This document shows, one piece after another, positions 23,133 to 32,237 of a stretch of DNA of 64,000 nucleotides. The DNA is from Artemisia argyi (taxonomy: Eukaryota > Streptophyta > Magnoliopsida > Asterales > Asteraceae). Made by a program: the position numbers and the translations under genes. Location of the stretch: NCBI GenBank assembly GCA_030686995.1, contig CM060691.1, positions 60,464,338 through 60,528,337 on the forward strand, written 5' to 3'. Every line of letters begins with the position of its first letter. The stretch's first letter is position 1. The notes below the pieces were generated by a model, which was not told where the DNA came from, did no database searches, and worked only from the letters and a program-made list of their open reading frames with translations.

Positions 23133-23815
23133 ATTGAGTGAGATGGATGTGGAGTATTGTTGGTGAGTGAGATAATGAGGTTGTCATGTGGAGGTAAAGT
23201 GAAGGTATCATTTGGGTGAAGTGAATGTTTAGGCAACTAAACAAATATTATCCTGATGAAGTATGCATAGAAAGTATATATGTAGGCAACTAAGCATATA
23301 ATATTGTTTCATGCAAAGACAATAATGTGAATGAACAAATAAGCAAGTCATGTATCCTAAGGCAACAAATAAAGTATAAGGCAACTAAGTGAGGGAGAAA
23401 CTAATGATGGAACAAATGTGACCAATAATACTTGACATTTTTCTAGTGTGTGCCTACATGCAACAAATGTGGAGATGCGATTGCGTCGACTCCTAATGCA
23501 AAGAAATACATGTATCCTAAGAAACAATCCAAAAACTCCTTGATTCAATTTGCTGCCAAGGATATATATTGGATTATATATTTTGACACTTCATGTGAAC
23601 TCTTATACATGATTTTAGAAAAAAACGTTTTTACCATTATTCAACAATGAGTTTTCCTAATCGTGAGAATGATTTCAAAATGAATTGAGGTTTTCTTTTG
23701 AGAATATATATGCAAATAAAAAATATCTCAATTTCTGATTTTTGTGCAAAACAGAATCCTAGACTCAGACTTGAGAAGAAAGAAAAGTAAAAAAAAAAAA
23801 AATTATGCTCAGATG

Positions 23816-23890
23816 GCCGGCCCCCTTAAAGTGAGGCCAATCCTCTTAATTTTAAGGGGACCGCCCTTATACATTTAAGGGGTCCGCCCA
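23816..23890. repeat. GC-rich palindromic array next to the pol stop
   Basis: CGGCCCCCTTAA, TTAAGGGGACCGCC and TTAAGGGGTCCGCC alternate about 50 bp beyond the pol stop. The motif type is that of the LTR arrays, but this copy lies in the internal region. Confidence 0.75.
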
Positions 23891-23938
23891 TCTGACAAAA
23901 GTTTTTTTTCAGGAACATGAAATTTCAGAAATAAACTT

Positions 23939-26900
23939 TTAATCTATTTGTTCCATCATTCCTAATCCTAAACGCAAGTGGTTAAATAATTCACGCTTAA
24001 GGGGCTTAGTGAATATATTGGCTATGTTATCTTCCGAGGCTACCTTTTCAATTGTTATATTTCCCTTTTGTACGTTATCCCTAAGAAAGTGATGTCGTAT
24101 TTCTATATGTTTAGTCTTAGAGTGTTGAACGGGATTCTTACTTAAATCTATGGCTCCTTTATTATCACACATTATAGGAATGTTTTCTAACCTAACGCCA
24201 TAGTCTACGAGAGCTTGTTTCATCCATAGTGCTTGTTGACATGCCTTTCCAGCGTTTACATATTCAGCTTCGGTGGTCGAAATGGCAAGAGCGGTTTGCT
24301 TCTTGCAAAACCAAGACGTTAGGCAACATCCCATAAACGTGCAAATACCACCAGTGCTTTTTCGATCCACGTAGTCTCCCGCATGATCCGAATCTGCATA
24401 GACAATAGTTTCTATGCCGGATCCCTTAGGATACCATAATCCTAAGTGTATTGTGCCTTTAATGTATCGGAAGATACGCTTAACCGCTTCTAGGTGAGAG
24501 GTTTTGGGATCCTCTTGAAAGCGGGCACAAAGGCAAACACTAAACATGATGTCGGGTCTACTTGCCGTTAAGTATAGTAAACTACCTATCATTCCTCTAT
24601 ACTTAGTGTTATCTATGGACTCACCTTCTTCATCTCTTGTGAGTTTCACTTCCGTAGACATAGGTGTCTTAAGGGGTTTTGAGTCTTCTAGGCCAAATTT
24701 CTTAAGCATTTCCTTAATGTATTTTGAGTGGTTAAAAAATATTCCATCTTTTAGTTGTTTTATTTGTAATCCTATGAAGAAGTTTAGCTCACCCATCATG
24801 CTCATCTCAAACTCATCATGCATGATTTTGGAAAATTCATCACACATATCCTGACAAGTCGATCCAAATACGATGTCATCGACATATAATTGAACAATGA
24901 TGATATTTGGGTCATTTCTTTTAGTGAAGAGAGTGTTATCTACCATTCCCATGGAATAATTATGCTCAACTAGGAAAGCTTTCAGTCTATCATACCAAGC
25001 CTTTGGAGCTTGCTTAAGACCATATAAAGCTTTCTTTAGTTTGTAAACATAATCAGGTTTTACGAAGTCAATGAATCCTGGAGGTTGTGCCACATAAACC
25101 TCCTCATTGATAAAACCGTTGAGGAATGCATTCTTCACATCCATTTGGTATAACTTAAAGTCTAGGGCGCATGCATAAGCTAAAAGGATTCTAATGGATT
25201 CTAATATAGCTACAGGAGCATGGGTTTCGTCATAATCAATTCCTTCTTGTTGATTATAACCTTGGGCGACTAACCTAGCTTTATTCCTAGTTACTATTCC
25301 ATTTTCATCTAATTTATTCATAAATACCCACTTAGTTCCTATTATGGTCGCATTCCTAGGATTTGAGACTAGTTCCCAAACATCATTTGTTTTGAATTGA
25401 TTTAATTCTTCTTGCATAGCCATAATCCAACTTTCATCCTTTAAGGCTTCATTTATATTCTTAGGCTCTATTGTTGACACAAAACAAAAGAAGTTATTTT
25501 TATCTTGAGCTTGTGATCTAAGTGTTCTTTGATTTAGGTGACCTATAATATTATCTAATGGATGTGACTTTGATTCTTTGACATTTACAACTTCATTTTC
25601 TTCAAAAGTTTCTACTTCAAGATCATTACCTAAGGGTTTAGTTTTACTAACCTCAATAGCATCTTCCTCTATAACATCATCATCTTCTAAGGGTAATGTT
25701 TTAGGTAGTGGAGGAGTTTCATCAAAGGTTACATTTAGGGATTCTTCTACTTTCATGATATGTTTATTAAGAATTATATATGCCTTACTATTTTGAGAAT
25801 ATCCTAGAAAATCTCCTTCGTAAGCCTTAGGGTCGAACTTAGTGAGATACTCTTTTGTATTAAGGATGAAGCATTTACTTCCGAATACTCTAAAGTAGCC
25901 TATATTAGGTTTTCTACCTCTTAATAATTCATATGGAGTTTTTCCTAAGATTCGTCTAATAGAAACTCTATTAAGTATATATGTTGATGTATCTACGGCG
26001 TGACACCAAAATTTTTGTGGGATAGATTGTTCATTTAACATTGTTCTACTCATTTTTTGTAGAAACCTATTTTTTCTTTCTACTCCCCCATTTGATTGCG
26101 GAGTACGTGGATCGGAAAAGTTGTGAGATATTCCATTTTTATCACAAAATTTTCCAAATTGTACTTCGTTATCAAATTTCCTACCATGGTTCGTCCTAAT
26201 TGAGACTATAGAGCATCCTAACTTATTTTGTATCATTTTACTAAATATCTCAAAATTTTCAAAGGCTTCGGTTTTATCACTTAAGAACCTAGTCCACGTA
26301 TATCGTGAATAATCATCTACTATAACTAAGGTGTAACGATTGCCACCGTAGCTCCGCATAGCGGATGGACCAAAAAGGTCCATATGAAGTAATTCTAGGC
26401 ATCTAGTCGTGGATAACATATTTTTAGCTTTGTAGCTAGCATGTGCTTGTTTTCCAATTTTACAAGCATCACAAAAGTGTTGATCATATCTTAGGCTAGG
26501 CAAGTTTCTAACTAGTTCCTTAGAGGCTAAAGATTGTATTTGTTGCATGTTTGCGTGACCTAATCTCCTATGCCACAAAGTGGAGTTTTCATCTATAGTA
26601 GCTAGGCATATCTTATCTTCCGGTTTGTCTCCTAATTTCATAACATATATACCTCCTTTCCTAATTCCTCTACCTATAACTTTCATGTCCTTAATTATTT
26701 CACTATCTTTCTCGGTAAAGGTAACCCTACACTTATTATCACATATTTGGCCTATACTAAGCAAGTTATAAGTTAGATTATCTACATGCTCGACATTTTC
26801 AATAGTTAGAGAGTCTTGAGAGATCGTACCTTTGCCTATGATTTTTCCACGACGATCACTACCAAAAACAACATTAACTCCATTATATGCCTTATATGTA

Positions 26901-27700
26901 GAAAATAGCTTGCGATTCCCCGTCATGTGTCTTGAGCATCCACTATCCTTTATCCATTCATCGGGCTCCAAATCTACTCTTAGACATATTTCATTAAGTG
27001 CTTCAGCCACGAAACATTTGTGCTTCATTGTTTCGTCTTCGTTACTAGATTTTCTTCTTCGGGTGGTTTTCCTTTTATCTTGTTCTTTTAGTCGCTTCTT
27101 AATAATGTTCTTGAATTCTTTAACGACCTTTGCATATTCTTCATCTTCACTTTCGGAACTGTAATAATCATCATTATTATGTTCCTTTTCGATCGTTGAC
27201 TTTGTACACCCTTCTTGTTTGCTATTGGTATGACTCACGGGGTTTTCGCCATTATTACCTACACATGTAAAGTTTGAACTAGTAGCACTTGTACTCATTT
27301 CAACTAAATACTTATCTACTATACTTTCATTTTCAACTATTTTATATATAGAATTTTCTTTGGCTTGACATTTTTCTTGATGAAAATTTAATAGACTTTT
27401 CCACATATCATTTGCCGTTTGACAAAAAAATATTCTTTCATATTCAATATTTGGTAAAGCTTTGTATATAATTATTTTAGCAATATCATTTTTATCAAGC
27501 ACTACTTTGAAATAATTATCTTGTTTTACAAAAGTGGTTTTTGTTGATTTAAAATTACCAATTGAAATGACATGCCAAAGATCATAATCTATTAATTTCA
27601 CATAACTTTCGAATCGATTTTTCCATTCAAGAAAACTTATATTTTCAAAATATGGTGGTTTAAATGTCATGTTTCCTTCTAAATATTTTTCCGATTCCAT
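23939..27700 (-). CDS. Copia gag-pol polyprotein with defective gag and integrase
   Basis: A single 1253-residue frame from ATG (complement 27698-27700). Gag is shortened to about 240 residues. The N-terminal UBN2-type part (1-112) jumps to an acidic, Lys-rich region, and there is no CCHC zinc knuckle. The aspartic protease has DSGCSRHMTG (252-261). Integrase has the HHCC set His377, His382, Cys410, Cys413, then Asp441 and Glu541, but the middle catalytic Asp is Asn504 (codon 26189-26191; RTNHGRKF where relatives have SDHG). The GKTPYELLRGRKP and FGSKCF motifs follow. Reverse transcriptase spans about 760-1010 with Asp854 and YVDD (939-942). RNase H spans about 1098-1235 with Asp1103, Glu1144/1146 and Asp1179. 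It ends at 1253 in the usual copia C-terminus. The frame is fully open, yet self-mobilisation is unlikely. Confidence 0.95.
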   Translation of the reverse strand: MESEKYLEGNMTFKPPYFENISFLEWKNRFESYVKLIDYDLWHVISIGNFKSTKTTFVKQDNYFKVVLDKNDIAKIIIYKALPNIEYERIFFCQTANDMWKSLLNFHQEKCQAKENSIYKIVENESIVDKYLVEMSTSATSSNFTCVGNNGENPVSHTNSKQEGCTKSTIEKEHNNDDYYSSESEDEEYAKVVKEFKNIIKKRLKEQDKRKTTRRRKSSNEDETMKHKCFVAEALNEICLRVDLEPDEWIKDSGCSRHMTGNRKLFSTYKAYNGVNVVFGSDRRGKIIGKGTISQDSLTIENVEHVDNLTYNLLSIGQICDNKCRVTFTEKDSEIIKDMKVIGRGIRKGGIYVMKLGDKPEDKICLATIDENSTLWHRRLGHANMQQIQSLASKELVRNLPSLRYDQHFCDACKIGKQAHASYKAKNMLSTTRCLELLHMDLFGPSAMRSYGGNRYTLVIVDDYSRYTWTRFLSDKTEAFENFEIFSKMIQNKLGCSIVSIRTNHGRKFDNEVQFGKFCDKNGISHNFSDPRTPQSNGGVERKNRFLQKMSRTMLNEQSIPQKFWCHAVDTSTYILNRVSIRRILGKTPYELLRGRKPNIGYFRVFGSKCFILNTKEYLTKFDPKAYEGDFLGYSQNSKAYIILNKHIMKVEESLNVTFDETPPLPKTLPLEDDDVIEEDAIEVSKTKPLGNDLEVETFEENEVVNVKESKSHPLDNIIGHLNQRTLRSQAQDKNNFFCFVSTIEPKNINEALKDESWIMAMQEELNQFKTNDVWELVSNPRNATIIGTKWVFMNKLDENGIVTRNKARLVAQGYNQQEGIDYDETHAPVAILESIRILLAYACALDFKLYQMDVKNAFLNGFINEEVYVAQPPGFIDFVKPDYVYKLKKALYGLKQAPKAWYDRLKAFLVEHNYSMGMVDNTLFTKRNDPNIIIVQLYVDDIVFGSTCQDMCDEFSKIMHDEFEMSMMGELNFFIGLQIKQLKDGIFFNHSKYIKEMLKKFGLEDSKPLKTPMSTEVKLTRDEEGESIDNTKYRGMIGSLLYLTASRPDIMFSVCLCARFQEDPKTSHLEAVKRIFRYIKGTIHLGLWYPKGSGIETIVYADSDHAGDYVDRKSTGGICTFMGCCLTSWFCKKQTALAISTTEAEYVNAGKACQQALWMKQALVDYGVRLENIPIMCDNKGAIDLSKNPVQHSKTKHIEIRHHFLRDNVQKGNITIEKVASEDNIANIFTKPLKRELFNHLRLGLGMMEQID

Positions 27701-27754
27701 AGATCGATTTCAAGTTTTAAATTACAGTTTATTTTAAAAATCTTGTTTAACGTA

Positions 27755-27766
27755 GCTCTGATGCCA
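27755..27766 (-). other. Primer binding site, initiator-Met tRNA, one mismatch
   Basis: The minus strand reads TGGCATCAGAGC two bases after the 5' LTR. It differs from the consensus TGGTATCAGAGC at one position. Confidence 0.9.
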
Positions 27767-27768
27767 AT

Positions 27769-29002
27769 TGTGGAAAACTAGAAGGGGGGGGGGTTGAATA
27801 GTTTTACGTCAATTTTTATTTTATAAAAACTTTGTTTGCAAAATGATCGATTCTAGTTTTATGTGAGATCAATAAATAACACTTATATATACTAATATCT
27901 ACGAAATAAAATGATAACAATATAAGTAAATAAGTGAAGAGATAGAGATGGAAAGATCGCACCACATGACAAAGGATTTATAGTGGTTCGGCTACGAAGC
28001 ACCTCTTCGCCCTACTCCACTCCTCGAGCACCTAACTCGAGAGTTTTCTTCACTATGTCAACAAGCTCCCTTATGGCGGAGAAAACCTTACACAACTTTT
28101 GCTTACACCAATTAACGAGACTAAGCTAAATGTCGAGTCCTAATAGTAGCTAGAACCAATCTCACACCACTACACACCTTCTTCACAACTTATACACACC
28201 ACTACTACTACACAACTTCACTACTACTTTTTCACAACACTACTTCTTCTTGCTCCCAACACAACTATTTCTATTCACAACTACTAACACACCTAGATCT
28301 ATCTATTACACAACTTCTACTCCTTTACAATATTCACAAGCCTACAATACTACTTAACAAGATGGTGGGGGAGTATTCTTCTCTTGCACTTTGAATGATG
28401 AAGAATTGGATCACTTGAAACAAGAACTAATATGTTTATGTTCAAAGGATTTGGAAGATGATTTGAGAGATTTAGAACAGAAAGTTTTAGTGCAAAAGGT
28501 GAGGAAAAATTTTTAGATTTGAACCATTATTTATAGGCAAAGAATTCTAACAGAGGAGCGTATGCCGGCCTCCTTAATTGTGTGCCGGCCCCCTTCAAAT
28601 TAAGGGGGCCGCCCACTGTAACGGCCTGAATTTTTTGTTCTTTCTGGGGAAAGTTTATTTGGTGAAAATTTAACTGAACTTGGTTAAAAATTTGAATTCA
28701 TTTAATTATTATGAAATAAATATTTTCCTTTAATTACCAAAAATGTTTTTCTTAAATATATAAATTGTTTATACCATTTTATATAATTTTTAATTAGTAA
28801 ATAAACCTTCCTTTGATAATAAAATGTATTAGGCACTTGTTTATTCATACCTTAAGTGAATAAGTTGGATATAATGATATTTTGTCACTAAATACTTATT
28901 TACGTAATGATTTTACGTTTAATGATTTTACATTTTGTGATCGTCAAAAATAGGGATATCGAGAAATATTAATAATGTTTTTACGCATTATTTATATCAA
29001 CA
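27769..29002 (-). repeat. 5' LTR of the complete copia element
   Basis: 1234 bp, TG to CA. The palindromic array at 28564-28616 has one unit fewer than in the 3' LTR, and a TATA-like box (minus CTATAAATAAT, about 28527-28537) lies just downstream of it. The target duplication GAATA follows at 29003-29007. Confidence 0.95.
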
Positions 29003-30360
29003 GAATATGCTATTTTTCACGCCAAAAATGTATGACGCTATGCATATAGTCACACGTTTTTTTGGTTGTGTGTCACCAAAGGTCCCGCCACCGTAGGTGG
29101 CATATGGTCACATTGTTGAGTTCGTGGCCTTTTCCATCGAAAAAGAGTGACCAAAACCCCGAATATGTGTGACAAATTAGCCACAAGTTTTGTTGGATTA
29201 GTCATTATCTGTGACCATAAACACTTTATAGTCACACGAATGTTTTTTGAGAGTAACTATTTTTCAACCTTTGGTCACATAAATATATAATATATGTGAC
29301 ATTTGAAATGATATATTCAAGTAAATGTGTATTTTGTGTGACTATTTCCCGTCTTGTGGCCACATGAATATATAATAAATGTGAAATTTGTGATGATTTA
29401 TTCACACAATGAGTGTTGTTTTTTTGGAGTTAGTCACATACAATTTAAAATAAAGTGGCCAAAAGTGTTAATAAGTGTGACCATATGCTGTTCAAAGTGA
29501 AGAAAAGTATATTTTGTGTGACTATTGATCATCCGATTGCCACATGAATTTTATGTTTGTGTGACCTATTGTAATATTTAGTCACACAAAGCATGTTTGT
29601 TTTGGATATTTAGTCACATACAGTTAAGTAAATAGTGGCAAAAAGTGTTAATAAGTGTGACCATATGTTGTTTAAAGTGAAGAAATATGTATTTTGTGTG
29701 ACTATTGATCATCCAATGGCCACATGAATTTTATGTTTGTGTGGCCTTTTGTAATATTTAGTCACACAAAGCATGTTTGTTTTGGGTATTTAGTCACATA
29801 CAATTAAGTAAACAGTGGCAAAAAGTGTTAGTAAGTGTGACCATATGCTGTTTAAAGTGAAGAAATGTGTATTTTGTGTGACTATTGATCATCTAATGGC
29901 CACGTGAATTTTATGTTTGTGTGGCCTTTTGTAATATTTAGTCACACAAAGCATGTTTGTTTGGGTATTTAGTCACATACAATTAAGCAAACAGTGGCCA
30001 AAAGCTTTAATAAGTGTGACCATATGCTGTTTAAAATAAAGAAATGTTCATTTTGTGTGACTATTGATCATCCATTGGCCACATGAAGTTTATGTTTGCG
30101 TGGCCTTTTTGTAATATTTAGTCACACAAAGCATGTTTGTCTTGGGTATTTAGTCACATAAAATTACGCAAACAGTGGCCAAAAGTGGTAATAGGTGTGA
30201 CCATATGCTGTTTAAAGTGAACAAATGTGTATTTTGTGTGACTATTGATTATCCAATGGCCACATGAATTTTTTGTTTGTGTGGTCTTTAGTAATATTTA
30301 GTCACATAATGAATTAAGAAAACAGTGACCAAAAGTGTTAATAAGTGTGACTATAGGCAT
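29003..30360. mobile_element. CACTA-type subterminal region
   Basis: This continues the CACTGGTA terminus at 20796. It starts TGCTATTTTTCACGCC, then holds many direct and inverted copies of TAGTCACAC / GTGTGACCATATG-type words before entering a 180-bp tandem array. Dense subterminal short repeats are characteristic of CACTA elements, where the TNPA-type protein binds. No transposase coding sequence was seen, and the far end is missing or lies beyond recognition. Confidence 0.55.
29341..30340. repeat. 180-bp tandem repeat, about 5.5 copies
   Basis: The block starting ACTATTGATCATCCAATGGC recurs at 29341 (diverged), 29521, 29701, 29881, 30060 and 30241, a period of 179-181 bp. Each unit contains GTGTGAC, AGTCACACAAAGCATG, AGTCACATACA and GTGTGACCATATGCTG, so GTCACA words occur in both orientations. 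The inner units are most alike and the outer ones decayed, as expected of expansion by unequal exchange. Confidence 0.9.
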
Positions 30361-30784
30361 CTTTTAGTCACATTTAAAAAATAAATATATATCAAAACAA
30401 ATTTAAATATATATCAAAACAAATTCAAATACAATAAAATTAGAATGTATATAACTGAACCAAATATAAAATTGGACATCCTTTTGTACACCAAGGAGTC
30501 CTAGTCGGCTTACAATAGTTTCCTAAGTATCTATAATCTTTTCCATAAGCAACTAGCAACTTTGAGCGGTCTTGATCTCTGAGCAGTACCAACTTTCACT
30601 AGCAGTAGTAACTTTTGTACTAGCAGTAGTAAATACTTGGCACATTTTTTTTGAAGTTCATGAGCAGCACTAAATCCATCTAAGCAATATTAACACAAAC
30701 ATGAGCAGCAGTAATTCAAACAACATCAGGAAGACTTTTAATCCAAAACAATGAACATAATAATAAAATTTGCAGTTAAACTTA
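30361..30784. other. AT-rich sequence, no gene
   Basis: No gene. Contains AAATATATATCAAAACAAATT direct repeats (30385-30425) and GAGCAGCAGTAA/CTAGCAGTAGTAA-type short repeats (30580-30720). Probably the interior of the CACTA-type element. Confidence 0.4.
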
Positions 30785-30789
30785 CAAGT

Positions 30790-32232
30790 TGATGAGGCGA
30801 AAAGTGTACCGCTTTTAAGGGGTCATTTAAGCCCAGATTCATGATTATTTGATTAAATATTGCCCTAAATCGTTCCTTTTGTCATTTTAGGTACTTTTGG
30901 AGAGAAATCTTGAAAAGGAAGCATTTTGGGCGTTTTTGGAGCATAAAAGTGAAGAAAACGGCATAGTCTCAATTTTCCTTGTTGGAACAGTACCTGACGG
31001 CGTCAAGACTCTCCACATGAAGGCGTCAAGAGTTACAAAAGAGGTGGATGTGAAAAATACACGTGACGATCCAGAGAGTTTTTGTACATTGGAGATGACG
31101 ACGTCACCCAAGGCCGTCACAGTCCAAGTATTAGTGACGGCCCAGAGGAAAATCCTACATGACAGCGTAACAAATAGATCTAGGCAATACGATTTAATCA
31201 TGGCGGCGAGTTGACGGCGTCACAACTTAACACATGACGCCGTCACCCTGTAAAATCTATATATAGTTTTCCAAATTTCATTCGTTAGTGTGTGCAAATT
31301 TGAGAGAAAAACCCTAGTCCGAATTTTACAGCTTTTTCAAGGGTTCCAACCCCTTGAATATTTCATGTTCAACGAAAGATAAGTACTCTTTCAAATCATT
31401 CAATATGTCTATGTGTTGTTTGATTATATCTTACGCTTGTCTTCTATTTAACATGCTAGGCTAGATTTCTTTTGTGTTTGCTTAGATGTAGTGAAACCTA
31501 GATATTGATTATGGGTTGATTGTTTATTTATAATTGTTACGGATGATTGTATTCGATGTTAGGCTTAAGAAAACTGGCAGACTTCCTTTGGTAACTTGCT
31601 TGAACGTCTTAAGAAACATGATCGGAGGTGTACTACGATTTTTGGTTGTATTTAATGCGTAGGAGAATTCTAATGATCCCATGTTAGGAGGTTCTAACGG
31701 CTCGACATAGGAGTGAAGTAGGATCCTATAGAGTTAGGGAATATTGTACACGGCCCAACGACTAGTATTAAGGAATACGACCCATCATCCATGCAATTAT
31801 AACAAGCTATCAACCTGTAAAAGATATCTAGGGAGTAATGAAACCTAAGTAAACACAACTTTCCTCATTATTGTTTTACCACATTAGTATAATTAGTTTT
31901 GTTTTCATTTCTTTTATTTTAGTTTGATTCCATTTGTAGTTAATTGGGTTAGTTGACTAGCAACTAATTCCGCCCACTCCTTCAAAACCCGAGATTTTAA
32001 TTGCTTTCCATAAAGTATAAAAATAAAAAAAAGAATCATCCCTCATCTCTAGACCTAGTTTAGTAGATTTTCTAATCCTAGCGACACTATTCCTAAGTTG
32101 AACGATCAATCTCCCGGTACTTGTCACTATACTATACTACAACGATCAGGTACACTGCCTGGTGGGGGTTGTAAGCTTCTCAAGATTCCTTGAGAGGTAA
32201 AACCTTTTGTGAGGGCGCAATCCCACGCATCA
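30790..32232 (+). repeat. Solo LTR, gypsy-type
   Basis: The 1443-bp unit begins TGATGAGGCG and ends CGCATCA. It is flanked by the perfect 5-bp duplication CAAGT (30785-30789 and 32233-32237), with no internal region. A TATA box CTATATATAG lies at 31257-31266, followed by a leader with AAACCCTAG. Upstream of the TATA box lie about a dozen TGACG/CGTCA cores. The sequence after the TATA box resembles R-U5 of plant Tat/Athila-type gypsy LTRs as I remember them. The short ORFs in it are not genes. Confidence 0.85.
30995..31245. promoter_or_regulatory. Cluster of TGACG (bZIP/as-1-like) boxes upstream of a TATA box
   Basis: Complete palindromes TGACGGCGTCA (30995-31005 and 31212-31222) and TGACGCCGTCA (31235-31245) stand with single TGACG or CGTCA cores near 31064, 31096, 31102, 31115 and 31135. 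All lie within 265 bp upstream of the TATA box at 31257. TGACG is the core bound by plant TGA-class bZIP factors. The function is inferred from motif density only. Confidence 0.55.
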
Positions 32233-32237
32233 CAAGT

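Larger units (their letters stand above)
20811..29002 (-). mobile_element. Complete Ty1/copia retrotransposon (subfamily B)
   Basis: The element is 8192 bp on the minus strand. It has LTRs at 27769-29002 (5') and 20811-22077 (3'), both TG to CA, a primer site and a polypurine tract. The 5-bp target duplication GAATA is intact (20806-20810 and 29003-29007). One uninterrupted gag-pol frame of 1253 codons is followed by 1.86 kb of 3' sequence with a possible extra ORF. The LTRs remain very similar, differing mainly by a repeat unit in the palindromic array, so the insertion is fairly young. The protein nevertheless lacks the gag zinc knuckle and has a substitution in the integrase catalytic triad. 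Confidence 0.95.

Noticed and set aside
22997..23244. Two poly-Lys frames on the minus strand
   Set aside because: The Lys run is the translated poly(A) insertion; the flanks are disrupted retroelement sequence.
23450..23650. Short plus-strand frame with CNKCGDA, zinc-finger-like at first sight
   Set aside because: Only one Cys pair, no second half, and it lies antisense within the 3' region of the copia element.
29341..30340. Regular repeat array considered as CRISPR
   Set aside because: The units are 180 bp and contiguous, without unique spacers, in plant nuclear DNA.
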